13,526 nt of DNA from Leclercia sp. UBA7405 (GCA_002469605.1 DKMV01000040.1:1-13526); one strand, 5' to 3'. Shown: positions 6,037 to 13,272, numbered from the stretch's first letter. The notes: generated by a model from the letters alone, not told the origin. Program-made: numbers and translations.

Positions 6037-8118
6037 ATGCTGGTTAGTCATTACGACCAAGTCCTTGTGGCTATCTCTTTTATTGTTGCCATCCTTGCGT
6101 CATACACGGCCCTCAATATGGCTGGTCGGGTAGCCGGCAGTAGCGGCACCGCTGCCCGCATCTGGCTGACCGGTGGTGGCATTGCGATGGGGATCGGCAT
6201 CTGGGCCATGCATTTCATCGGCATGCTGGCAATGGATGTCTCTATGGGCATGAACTATGACCTGCCCGTTACCCTACTCTCCATGTTGATTGCGATTAGC
6301 GCCTCGCTGTTTGCCCTGTGGCTGGTCAGCATTGAGCAGTTACGCTTACGCAGATTGTTCCCTGGGGCGTTAATCCTGGGGACCGGCATCGTGGCGATGC
6401 ACTATACCGGTATGGCGGCACTCCAGGTCGAGCCCGCGATAGTCTGGAGTATGGGCTGGGTTGCCCTCTCCGTGGTCATTGCCATGCTGGCCTCGCTGGC
6501 GGCGCTCTGGCTCACCTTCCGCTTACGCCGCGACGCCGCGCAGGTTGCGCTGATGCGCGCCGGGGCGGCCGTGCTGATGGGCTTAGCCATTGCGGGTATG
6601 CACTATACCGGCATGATGGCCGCGCAATTCCCCGTCCAGATGCATATGCATCATCAGGGCATAAACGGCAGCTGGCTGGCGATACTGGTAAGCGTGGTGG
6701 CCCTCTCCATTCTTGGCATTACGCTGCTGGTGTCGATGTTTGACGCAAGGCTTCAGACCCGCACCTCGCTACTGGCATCCTCTCTGGCAGAAGCTAACCG
6801 CGAGCTGGCCCAGCTGGCGCTGCACGATACCCTGACCCGTTTACCCAACCGCATTTTGCTGGAAGACCGCCTCGATCAGGCGATCAATAAAGCCGACCGC
6901 GAAGGGCGCACTTTTGCTTTGCTGTTTATGGATCTGGATGGATTTAAGGCCGTAAACGACGCCTACGGACATGACACCGGCGATAAACTGCTGATTGCCG
7001 TTACCGAGCGTCTGAAGCAGCCGCTGAAAGGGCAATATACCCTTGCGCGTATCGGCGGCGATGAGTTTATCCTGCTGGCAGAAATTGACGCCCCGGACGA
7101 CGCCGCATCGCTTGCCAGCGCGCTGGTGCACGTTATTGATAAGCCTTTCAGCCTTGAGCTCTATGAGCTGATGGTGACGCTGAGCGTGGGGATTGCCATC
7201 TATCCCCATGATGGCGAAAACCAGCGGGAATTGATGTTTAACGCCGATGCCGCGATGTACCACACGAAACATATGGGGCGTAACGGCTATCACTTCTTCC
7301 AGCCCTCGATGAACATGCTGGCGCAAAAGCAGCTCCAGCTGATGAATGACCTGTGGATGGCGCTGGAGCGCAACGAGCTGCACCTGGTTTATCAACCTAA
7401 ATTCCAGGCGCCTGCGGGGCCAGTGGTAGGGTTTGAGGCCTTGCTGCGCTGGCACCATCCGATCCAGGGGGTGTTGCCGCCGGACCTGTTTTTACCCCTC
7501 GCCGAGAAGAGCGGATTGATTATTCCCATCGGCAACTGGGTGATTGATGAAGCCTGCCGCCAGCTGCGGGAGTGGCACCTGCAGGGCCATAAGACGTGGT
7601 CGGTAGCGGTAAATCTCTCGACGCTGCAGTTTGAACAGCCGCAGCTGGTAGACAACGTGCTGGCCAGCCTTGCGCGGCATCAGATCCCGCCGGATACCCT
7701 AATCCTTGAGGTGACCGAAACCACGGCTATGAATAATCCGGACGAAAGCGTGCGGGTGTTGACCGAACTCACCAGGGCGGGGGTAAAAGCCTCAATTGAC
7801 GATTTTGGCACCGGCTATTCCAGCCTGCTTTATCTGAAGCGTCTGCCCGCCTGTGAGCTAAAAATCGACCGGGCGTTCGTGAAGGAGCTCAGCGGGCAAA
7901 ACGATGATGCAACCATAGTGTCGGCGATTGTCGCGCTGGCCAAAACCCTTAACCTCAAGGTCGTGGCGGAAGGGGTAGAGACCCAGGAGCAGCAAGCCTT
8001 CCTGACGGATATTGGCTGCAATACGCTGCAGGGCTATCTGCTGGGTAAGCCCGTCTCACCGCAGACTATTGCCGCTCTACACCACAACCCGAGCGCCATG
8101 TTATCTCTGGATAGCTAA
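6037..8118 (+). CDS. Membrane MHYT-GGDEF-EAL protein, putative bifunctional c-di-GMP cyclase/phosphodiesterase
   Basis: This 693-aa three-domain protein is predicted to control cyclic di-GMP. Residues 1-235 form a seven-span MHYT sensor domain with three signature motifs: MHFIGM (M58-H59), MHYTGM (M121-H122) and MHYTGMMA (M188-H189). A His/Met cluster (MHMHH, 202-206) follows. MHYT domains are proposed to bind copper and sense O2, CO or NO. The GGDEF domain has an intact GGDEF motif (340-344) but no RxxD inhibitory site. The EAL domain has EAL (467-469) plus N526, E558, D588-D589, K609, E645 and Q665, so phosphodiesterase activity is likely. ATG 6037 is favoured because it gives the start MLVSHYD; GTG 6031 is possible. 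It stands alone where E. coli has acrS-acrE-acrF. Confidence 0.92.
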   Translation: MLVSHYDQVLVAISFIVAILASYTALNMAGRVAGSSGTAARIWLTGGGIAMGIGIWAMHFIGMLAMDVSMGMNYDLPVTLLSMLIAISASLFALWLVSIEQLRLRRLFPGALILGTGIVAMHYTGMAALQVEPAIVWSMGWVALSVVIAMLASLAALWLTFRLRRDAAQVALMRAGAAVLMGLAIAGMHYTGMMAAQFPVQMHMHHQGINGSWLAILVSVVALSILGITLLVSMFDARLQTRTSLLASSLAEANRELAQLALHDTLTRLPNRILLEDRLDQAINKADREGRTFALLFMDLDGFKAVNDAYGHDTGDKLLIAVTERLKQPLKGQYTLARIGGDEFILLAEIDAPDDAASLASALVHVIDKPFSLELYELMVTLSVGIAIYPHDGENQRELMFNADAAMYHTKHMGRNGYHFFQPSMNMLAQKQLQLMNDLWMALERNELHLVYQPKFQAPAGPVVGFEALLRWHHPIQGVLPPDLFLPLAEKSGLIIPIGNWVIDEACRQLREWHLQGHKTWSVAVNLSTLQFEQPQLVDNVLASLARHQIPPDTLILEVTETTAMNNPDESVRVLTELTRAGVKASIDDFGTGYSSLLYLKRLPACELKIDRAFVKELSGQNDDATIVSAIVALAKTLNLKVVAEGVETQEQQAFLTDIGCNTLQGYLLGKPVSPQTIAALHHNPSAMLSLDS

Positions 8119-8123
8119 TCGGC

Positions 8124-8149
8124 CCGATGCCGTCATACGGCGGCATCGG
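8124..8149 (+). terminator. Hairpin after the MHYT-GGDEF-EAL gene, probable weak terminator
   Basis: A perfect 9-bp GC-rich stem (8124-8132, ccgatgccg, with 8141-8149, cggcatcgg) with loop tcatacgg lies 6 bases after the stop codon. The flanking sequence tgtgtt is not a true T-run, so it may instead stabilise the mRNA end or be a REP-like palindrome. Confidence 0.5.
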
Positions 8150-8305
8150 CTGTGTTACAAATTGAACATCTCTTTTTATTGATTTTAATACGCGGATTTA
8201 TTTATTTTAATTAAGGCGTTACTTCATTAATTGGTTTTATCTGATTTTTAATTTCCTCTTAATTTCTCCATTATTTACTGCTCCGGCGGCATTTTCTTCA
8301 CGATT

Positions 8306-8333
8306 TTTACAATCCACATAATTTGAGAATAAT
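8306..8333 (+). promoter_or_regulatory. Candidate sigma-70 promoter of yhdV
   Basis: The -35 TTTACA (8306-8311, 5 of 6) and -10 AATAAT (8328-8333, 5 of 6) are 16 bases apart. Predicted start is near 8340, leaving a leader of about 97 bases before yhdV. Confidence 0.45.
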
Positions 8334-8352
8334 GACCATTTATAACGCTTTT

Positions 8353-8381
8353 AAAGCAGTGGTAAAATTGCCACCTGCTTT
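8353..8381 (+). other. Hairpin in the presumed yhdV leader
   Basis: AAAGCAGTGG (8353-8362) pairs with CCAC-C-TGCTTT (8371-8381) with one bulged C and an 8-base loop. It would begin about 13 bases into the transcript. No T-run follows, so it is a leader structure rather than a terminator. Confidence 0.4.
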
Positions 8382-8436
8382 GCGCAAAACCGCTCCGGTT
8401 AAGTCGTGAAGAATGATTATATTTAGAGGTAACACC

Positions 8437-8658
8437 ATGAAAAGATTCATTTCAGTTGCTCTGCTTGCCACCCTTCTTGCGGGCTGTGCGCATGATTCCC
8501 CTTGTGTACCGGTTTATGACGATCAAGGCAGACTGGTTCACACCAATACCTGTATGAAAGGCACGACTCAGGACAACTGGGAAACCGCGGGCGCCATCGC
8601 GGGCGGCGCAGCAGCACTTGCTGGCCTGACGCTGGGCATTGTTGCCCTGACCAAATAG
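8437..8658 (+). CDS. yhdV: YhdV family small outer-membrane lipoprotein
   Basis: This 73-aa lipoprotein has no known function. Residues 1-16 are a lipoprotein signal (MKRFISVALLATLLAG) with lipobox L14-A-G-C17, so C17 should be acylated. Alanine at the next position predicts sorting to the outer membrane. The mature part has two further cysteines (C22 in DSPCVPV and C37 in TNTCMKG), probably disulfide-bonded, and a C-terminal glycine/alanine-rich hydrophobic stretch (AGAIAGGAAALAGLTLGIVAL) typical of small glycine-zipper lipoproteins. It is very close to E. coli YhdV (73 aa). The ATG at 8437 has AGAGGT 6 bases upstream and gives the expected signal peptide, so the longer in-frame start at 8413 is rejected. 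A terminator follows immediately, so the gene is monocistronic. Confidence 0.94.
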   Translation: MKRFISVALLATLLAGCAHDSPCVPVYDDQGRLVHTNTCMKGTTQDNWETAGAIAGGAAALAGLTLGIVALTK

Positions 8659-8663
8659 TACAG

Positions 8664-8689
8664 AAGCGCGGACAAACGTCCGCGCTTTT
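8664..8689 (+). terminator. Rho-independent terminator of yhdV
   Basis: A perfect 10-bp stem (8664-8673, aagcgcggac, with 8678-8687, gtccgcgctt) has loop aaac and a short TTTT run. It begins 5 bases after the yhdV stop. Confidence 0.85.
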
Positions 8690-8789
8690 GCTGAACGCTT
8701 TTTCTTTTATCCAGCATCTGAGCGTTAATTTATTTAGTGGTAATTGCTCACATCTTTTTGCGTTTTTAATTTATTTTCTAAATCCCCCC

Positions 8790-8805
8790 TGTGATGCCAT
8801 TCACA
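8790..8805. promoter_or_regulatory. CRP (cAMP receptor protein) binding site
   Basis: TGTGATGCCATTCACA has both canonical half-sites, TGTGA and TCACA, separated by exactly 6 bases. The centre is about 231 bases upstream of the predicted sigma-54 start. A weak -10-like AATATT lies at 8831-8836, so a CRP-activated sigma-70 promoter is possible but not well supported. Confidence 0.65.
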
Positions 8806-8883
8806 AGTTAATAGCATTAAATTGCCTGCCAATATTCACCTCAGAAATTACTTTATTTGCCTGCCTCTTTTTAAACCTACTTT

Positions 8884-8900
8884 TGCTCTAATTTGTGGCG
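8884..8900. promoter_or_regulatory. Candidate NtrC enhancer site, distal
   Basis: TGCTCTAATTTGTGGCG keeps the GC-N11-GC spacing of NtrC sites (consensus TGCAC[C/T]-N5-GGTGCA). The left half matches well and the right half weakly. Its centre is about 137 bases upstream of the predicted sigma-54 start and 30 bases from the proximal site. Confidence 0.5.
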
Positions 8901-8913
8901 CAGGTTGTAATTT

Positions 8914-8930
8914 CGCACCATTTCAGGGCG
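8914..8930. promoter_or_regulatory. Candidate NtrC enhancer site, proximal
   Basis: CGCACCATTTCAGGGCG has the GCACC half-site and exact GC-N11-GC spacing. Its centre is about 107 bases upstream of the predicted sigma-54 start. Together with the distal site this resembles the paired NtrC sites near -108 and -140 of glnA. Confidence 0.55.
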
Positions 8931-9001
8931 CCTGAATTAATTTTCCCTGTCTACACTCAGCGTTACGCATGGCGTAAACGTTCCTTATGCCGATGCAAAA
9001 G

Positions 9002-9018
9002 CTGGCATTACCTTTGCT
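9002..9018 (+). promoter_or_regulatory. Sigma-54 (RpoN) promoter of yhdWXYZ
   Basis: CTGGCATTACCTTTGCT matches the -24/-12 consensus TGGCAC-N5-TTGC. GG at 9004-9005 and GC at 9016-9017 are separated by exactly 10 bases, with TGGCA and TTTGC intact. Predicted start is near 9029, giving a 78-base leader. From memory, E. coli yhdWXYZ is in the NtrC/sigma-54 nitrogen-starvation regulon. Confidence 0.85.
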
Positions 9019-9106
9019 TAATTAATGTCGGCCACAGCCACAGACAGGTTAAAGCGTTTATAAAGCGCTTCACAATAACGATAATTCTTGCCACACAGGA
9101 TACAAA

Positions 9107-10132
9107 ATGAAAAAGACGATGATAGCCAGCCTGGCTGCCGCAGGCGTACTGTTTGCGGTAGTAAATCAGGCTCATGCCGGTGCGACGCTGGATGCCGTTA
9201 AGAAAAAGGGGTTCGTACAGTGCGGGATCAGTGACGGCCTGCCGGGCTTCTCTTATGCCGATGCCAACGGGAAATTCTCCGGGATTGATGTGGATGTCTG
9301 CCGTGGCGTTGCCGCTGCCGTCTTCGGCGATGATACAAAAGTTAAATACACGCCGCTGACGGCGAAAGAGCGTTTCACGGCGCTGCAATCCGGCGAAGTG
9401 GATCTCCTGTCACGCAATACCACCTGGACCTCCTCCCGCGACACCGGTATGGGCATGTCATTCACCGGCGTAACCTATTACGACGGCATCGGCTTCCTGA
9501 CGCATAACAAGGCGGGGCTGAAGAGTGCTAAAGAGCTGGATGGCGCAACCGTCTGTATTCAGGCCGGGACGGACACCGAGCTGAACGTCGCCGACTACTT
9601 TAAATCCAACAAAATGAACTATACCCCGGTCACTTTTGACCGCTCTGACGAATCGGCGAAAGCGCTGGAGTCCGGTCGTTGCGATACCCTGGCATCCGAC
9701 CAGTCTCAGCTGTATGCCCTGCGCATCAAACTGAGCAATCCGGCTGAATGGCTTGTCCTGCCAGAGGTGATCTCGAAAGAGCCTCTTGGCCCGGTCGTCC
9801 GCCGCGGCGATGACGAATGGAATTCTATCGTGCGCTGGACCCTGTTCGCCATGCTCAACGCCGAAGAGATGGGGATCAACTCGAAGAACGTCGATGAGAA
9901 AGCGGCGAATCCTGCCACACCAGATATGGCCCATCTGCTGGGTAAAGAGGGTGACTACGGTAAAGATCTGAAGCTCGATAACAAATGGGCCTACAACATC
10001 ATCAAAAAGGTGGGCAACTACTCGGAAATTTTCGAGCGTAACGTGGGCTCGGAAAGCGCCCTGAAGATTAAACGTGGCCAGAACAACCTCTGGAACAACG
10101 GCGGCATTCAGTACGCACCGCCGGTTCGCTAA
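9107..10132 (+). CDS. yhdW: Periplasmic amino-acid-binding protein of the YhdWXYZ ABC importer
   Basis: YhdW is the substrate-binding protein that captures an amino acid in the periplasm and delivers it to YhdX/YhdY. It is a family 3 extracellular solute-binding protein, related to AapJ, the general L-amino-acid binder of rhizobia. The protein is 341 aa. A signal peptide ends at QAHA (residues 21-24), with the mature start GATLDAVKK. The VQCGISDGLPGFSYAD opening, the LTAKERFTALQSGEVDLLSRNTTW block and the RDTGMGMSF segment are typical of polar amino-acid binders and supply ligand-contacting arginines. AGGAT precedes the ATG. It is the first gene after the sigma-54 promoter. The E. coli K-12 copy is, as I recall, a pseudogene; this one is intact. 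The exact substrate cannot be deduced. Confidence 0.93.
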   Translation: MKKTMIASLAAAGVLFAVVNQAHAGATLDAVKKKGFVQCGISDGLPGFSYADANGKFSGIDVDVCRGVAAAVFGDDTKVKYTPLTAKERFTALQSGEVDLLSRNTTWTSSRDTGMGMSFTGVTYYDGIGFLTHNKAGLKSAKELDGATVCIQAGTDTELNVADYFKSNKMNYTPVTFDRSDESAKALESGRCDTLASDQSQLYALRIKLSNPAEWLVLPEVISKEPLGPVVRRGDDEWNSIVRWTLFAMLNAEEMGINSKNVDEKAANPATPDMAHLLGKEGDYGKDLKLDNKWAYNIIKKVGNYSEIFERNVGSESALKIKRGQNNLWNNGGIQYAPPVR

Positions 10133-10147
10133 GCGTTTTGCTGTAAC

Positions 10148-10169
10148 GGGCACTGCTCCGGTGGTGCCC
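10148..10169 (+). other. Intercistronic hairpin between yhdW and yhdX
   Basis: GGGCAC (10148-10153) pairs with GTGCCC (10164-10169) across a 10-base loop with possible extra G-T pairs. It lies in the 67-base gap after the binding-protein gene, with no T-run. Such structures often protect the upstream binding-protein mRNA and cause partial read-through to the permeases. Confidence 0.5.
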
Positions 10170-10199
10170 AGCCCAGAGTCATGGTTACCGAGGTTTTTT

Positions 10200-11381
10200 A
10201 TGTCCCATCGCCGCTTAGCCGTAAAAGGAGCCCTCTCCTTCTCTAATCCTGCGGTTCGCGCCTGGCTATTTCAGATCCTTGCCATTCTTGCCGTGCTGGC
10301 CGTCGCGATCTATTTAATCCATAACACCATTACTAATTTGAGCAATCGGGGTATTACCTCAGGCTTTGCGTTTCTGGAGCGTGGCGCAGGCTTTGGGATT
10401 GTTCAGCATTTAATTGATTACGAAGAAGGGGATACCTACGGCCGCGTCTTTCTGGTCGGCCTGATGAATACATTGCTGGTATCAGCGCTATGTATTGTTT
10501 TCGCCTCCGTGCTGGGGTTCTTTCTCGGGCTGGCTCGCCTTTCCGACAACTGGCTGCTGCGTAAAATTTCAACGATCTATATTGAGACCTTCCGCAATAT
10601 CCCGCCGCTGCTGCAGATCTTCTTCTGGTATTTTGCCGTGCTGCGTAACCTTCCGGGCCCCCGCCAGGCAGTAGATGCTTTTGAACTCGCCTTCTTAAGT
10701 AATCGCGGCCTGTATATTCCTGCTCCGCTGCTGGCTGAAGGCATACTGCCCTTTATTATTTCTCTGGTCATTGTCGCTGCGGTATCCGTCGGCCTGTTCC
10801 GCTATAACCGGGCACGCCAGATTAAAACCGGGCAGCTGCGCCGCACCTGGCCGGTAACGCTGGTACTGCTCATAGCGTTACCAATAGTGGCGCACTGGCT
10901 ATCTGGCCCGGCGTTGCACTGGGATATACCGCAATTGCGCGGGTTTAACTTCCGCGGCGGGATGGTATTGATCCCGGAGCTGGCCGCCCTCACGCTGGCG
11001 CTGTCGATCTATACCTCCGCCTTTATCGCCGAGATTATTCGTGCCGGTATTCAGGCCGTTCCTCACGGCCAGCATGAAGCCGCCCGCTCCCTCGGGTTAC
11101 CTAATCCAGTGACGTTGCGGCAGGTGATTATTCCGCAGGCGATGCGGGTCATCATTCCACCGCTTACCAGCCAGTATCTCAATATTGTCAAAAACTCCTC
11201 TCTGGCCGCCGCCATTGGCTATCCGGATATGGTGTCGCTGTTTGCCGGAACCGTGCTCAATCAGACCGGACAGGCCATTGAGACTATTGCCATCACTATG
11301 TCCGTCTATCTGATTATCAGCCTGACGATTTCCCTGCTGATGAACATCTATAACCGTCGTATCGCCCTGGTTGAGCGTTAA
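10200..11381 (+). CDS. yhdX: Amino-acid ABC transporter permease (AapQ-like)
   Basis: YhdX is one of the two inner-membrane permeases of the importer and pairs with YhdY. The protein is 393 aa, as in E. coli. A hydrophobic N-terminal span (about residues 22-42) is followed by the HisM/AapQ-type permease domain. That domain runs from the GRVFLVGLMNTLLVS segment and the ETFRNIPPLLQIFFWY region, through a long insertion, to the EAA loop beginning at E293 (HEAARSLGLPNPVTLRQVII), which docks on the ATPase. NSSLAAAIGYPDMVS after the EAA loop is typical. ATG 10200, with CGAGG 5 bases upstream, restores the family start MSHRRLAVKG; an open frame reaching back into yhdW is not coding. yhdY follows 9 bases downstream. 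Confidence 0.94.
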   Translation: MSHRRLAVKGALSFSNPAVRAWLFQILAILAVLAVAIYLIHNTITNLSNRGITSGFAFLERGAGFGIVQHLIDYEEGDTYGRVFLVGLMNTLLVSALCIVFASVLGFFLGLARLSDNWLLRKISTIYIETFRNIPPLLQIFFWYFAVLRNLPGPRQAVDAFELAFLSNRGLYIPAPLLAEGILPFIISLVIVAAVSVGLFRYNRARQIKTGQLRRTWPVTLVLLIALPIVAHWLSGPALHWDIPQLRGFNFRGGMVLIPELAALTLALSIYTSAFIAEIIRAGIQAVPHGQHEAARSLGLPNPVTLRQVIIPQAMRVIIPPLTSQYLNIVKNSSLAAAIGYPDMVSLFAGTVLNQTGQAIETIAITMSVYLIISLTISLLMNIYNRRIALVER

Positions 11382-11390
11382 GGAGCCATG

Positions 11391-12494
11391 ATGACAAAAG
11401 TCTTACTGTCGCACGCCCCGCGCGCGTCCAGCGCAGGACGCTGGCGCGCTATCGCCTGGGCACGTAAAAATCTCTTCTCCTCCTGGAGCAATAGCCTGCT
11501 GACGATCGTCTGTTTATGGCTAATGTGGACCCTAATCCCCCCGCTTCTGAACTGGGCCTTTTTGCAGGCTAACTGGGTTGGCACAACCCGCGCAGACTGT
11601 ACAAAAGAAGGCGCCTGCTGGGTCTTTATCCACCAACGCTTTGGCCAGTTTATGTACGGGCTCTATCCCCACGATCAGCGCTGGCGTATTAACCTCGCTC
11701 TGGTGATTGGGCTCTGTTCAATCATTCCGATGTTCCTGAAACAGCTACCGCAGCGGGGACGCTACATCGCCTGTTGGGCCGTCGTTTATCCCGTCGTGGT
11801 CTGGTGGTTGTTGTACGGCGGATGGCTGGGACTGGAGCGTGTAGAAACGCGCCAGTGGGGCGGGTTAACCCTGACGCTGATTATCGCCTCGGTGGGGATT
11901 GCCGGCGCGTTGCCGCTCGGTATCTTACTGGCGCTGGGCCGGCGCTCAACGATGCCGGTAGTGCGGGTTCTCTCCGTCATTTTTATTGAGTTCTGGCGTG
12001 GCGTTCCCCTTATCACCGTGCTGTTTATGTCTTCGGTCATGCTCCCGCTGTTTATGGCGGAAGGCACCACCATCGACAAACTGATCCGCGCCCTGGTGGG
12101 CGTAGTGTTGTTCCAGTCCGCCTATGTTGCAGAAGTGGTGCGTGGCGGTCTGCAGGCACTACCGAAAGGTCAGTATGAGGCAGCGGAGTCGCTGGCGCTG
12201 GGTTACTGGAAAACGCAGGGGTTAGTCATTCTGCCCCAGGCGCTCAAGCTGGTTATCCCGGGCCTGGTGAACACCATTATTGCCCTGTTCAAAGATACCA
12301 GTCTTGTGATCATCATCGGCCTGTTCGATCTTTTCAGCAGCGTACAACAGGCGACGGTCGACCCGGCATGGCTGGGGATGTCGACCGAAGGCTATGTCTT
12401 CGCCGCACTGATTTACTGGATCTTCTGTTTTAGCATGTCGCGATATTCAGGCGGATTATGCCAGCGCTTTAACACCGGGCGTACACCGCACTGA
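11391..12494 (+). CDS. yhdY: Amino-acid ABC transporter permease (AapM-like)
   Basis: YhdY is the second permease subunit, forming the membrane channel with YhdX. The protein is 367 aa. Several spans precede a periplasmic segment with two cysteines ([12 protein letters not shown], about residues 68-79). The transport domain starts near [21 protein letters not shown] and includes [15 protein letters not shown]. The EAA loop starts at E263 ([20 protein letters not shown]), followed by [14 protein letters not shown]. Two adjacent ATGs occur at 11388 and 11391. The second is preferred because AAGGAG (11380-11385) is only 2 bases from the first but 5 from the second, and the family starts MTKVLLSH. 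The last residues differ slightly from E. coli (SGGLCQRF). yhdZ starts 7 bases downstream. Confidence 0.94.
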   Translation: MTKVLLSHAPRASSAGRWRAIAWARKNLFSSWSNSLLTIVCLWLMWTLIPPLLNWAFLQANWVGTTRADCTKEGACWVFIHQRFGQFMYGLYPHDQRWRINLALVIGLCSIIPMFLKQLPQRGRYIACWAVVYPVVVWWLLYGGWLGLERVETRQWGGLTLTLIIASVGIAGALPLGILLALGRRSTMPVVRVLSVIFIEFWRGVPLITVLFMSSVMLPLFMAEGTTIDKLIRALVGVVLFQSAYVAEVVRGGLQALPKGQYEAAESLALGYWKTQGLVILPQALKLVIPGLVNTIIALFKDTSLVIIIGLFDLFSSVQQATVDPAWLGMSTEGYVFAALIYWIFCFSMSRYSGGLCQRFNTGRTPH

Positions 12495-12501
12495 GGAATA
12501 T

Positions 12502-13260
12502 ATGAGCCAGATTACTATGACACCCGCCGACGCGATGATTACGCTGGAAAACGTCAACAAATGGTACGGGCAGTTTCACGTACTCAAAGATATTAACCTG
12601 AAGGTTAAACAGGGGGAGCGTATTGTGCTCTGTGGCCCCTCCGGTTCCGGTAAATCAACGACCATTCGCTGTATTAACCACCTGGAGGAGCATCAGCAGG
12701 GCCGGATCGTCGTAGATGGAATCGAACTGAATGAGGACGTCCGCAACGTAGAGCGGGTTCGCCAGGAGGTGGGCATGGTGTTCCAGCATTTCAACCTCTT
12801 CCCCCACCTTACCGTCCTGCAAAACTGCACCCTGGCCCCGGTCTGGGTACGTAAAATGCCCAAAAAAGAGGCCGAAGCGCTGGCCATGCATTATCTGGAG
12901 CGCGTACGTATCGCCGAGCACGCCCACAAATTCCCGGGCCAGATTTCCGGCGGACAGCAACAGCGCGTGGCGATTGCCCGCTCGCTGTGCATGAAGCCGA
13001 AAATCATGCTATTTGATGAGCCGACATCCGCTCTGGATCCGGAGATGGTGAAAGAGGTGCTCGACACTATGGTGGGTCTCGCACAGTCAGGCATGACTAT
13101 GCTTTGTGTTACTCATGAGATGGGGTTTGCCAGAACGGTCGCGGATCGGGTGATCTTTATGGATCGAGGAGAAATAGTAGAACAGGCACCGCCGGAGGAG
13201 TTCTTTGCGCACCCTAAATCGGAGCGTACCCGCGCTTTCCTGTCACAGGTGATCCATTAA
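12502..13260 (+). CDS. yhdZ: Amino-acid ABC transporter ATP-binding protein (AapP-like)
   Basis: YhdZ is the cytoplasmic ATPase that, as a dimer, drives amino-acid import through YhdX/YhdY. The 252-aa protein has every motif of a functional ABC ATPase: Walker [10 protein letters not shown] (residues 45-53), Q-loop Q95 (VFQHFNLF), signature ISGGQQQR (148-155), Walker B IMLFDEP (168-174), D-loop SALD (176-179) and switch histidine H205 (VTHEMG). It belongs to the polar amino-acid (GlnQ/HisP) group. GAGGA overlaps the yhdY stop codon just upstream of the ATG, indicating coupling. It is the last gene of yhdWXYZ. Downstream are a REP-like palindrome and a bidirectional terminator shared with the convergent rRNA operon. 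Confidence 0.97.
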   Translation: MSQITMTPADAMITLENVNKWYGQFHVLKDINLKVKQGERIVLCGPSGSGKSTTIRCINHLEEHQQGRIVVDGIELNEDVRNVERVRQEVGMVFQHFNLFPHLTVLQNCTLAPVWVRKMPKKEAEALAMHYLERVRIAEHAHKFPGQISGGQQQRVAIARSLCMKPKIMLFDEPTSALDPEMVKEVLDTMVGLAQSGMTMLCVTHEMGFARTVADRVIFMDRGEIVEQAPPEEFFAHPKSERTRAFLSQVIH

Positions 13261-13272
13261 CTGTTAATGTCG

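Larger units (their letters stand above)
8119..8436 (+). other. AT-rich intergenic region before yhdV
   Basis: This 318-base gap has no credible gene. After the hairpin at 8124-8149 comes a strongly AT-rich stretch (about 8160-8275), a possible H-NS or UP-like region, then a candidate sigma-70 promoter (8306-8333) and a bulged hairpin (8353-8381) in the presumed yhdV leader. Confidence 0.7.
8690..9106 (+). other. Regulatory region upstream of yhdWXYZ
   Basis: This 417-base stretch (448 bases between the genes) has no credible gene. Its first part is AT-rich. It then holds a perfect CRP core (8790-8805), two NtrC-like sites (8884-8900 and 8914-8930), a sigma-54 promoter (9002-9018) and the yhdW ribosome-binding site (AGGAT, 9097-9101). 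I did not find a clear IHF site between the NtrC sites and the promoter. Confidence 0.85.

Noticed and set aside
6841..7458. Minus-strand open frame of 205 aa opposite the GGDEF region
   Set aside because: It is a shadow of the well-supported GGDEF-EAL coding region, with no start signal or recognisable domain.
8688..8891. Possible 67-aa hydrophobic protein in the region before yhdW
   Set aside because: Starts on the terminator of yhdV, no ribosome-binding site, and its Phe/Leu-rich composition follows from AT-rich DNA.
8895..9110. Possible 71-aa open frame overlapping the yhdW promoter
   Set aside because: It runs through the NtrC-like proximal site and the sigma-54 promoter and has no ribosome-binding site or family resemblance.
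10074..10199. Upstream extension of yhdX into yhdW
   Set aside because: It is just an open frame overlapping the yhdW 3' end. The ATG at 10200 has a ribosome-binding site and the family N-terminus.
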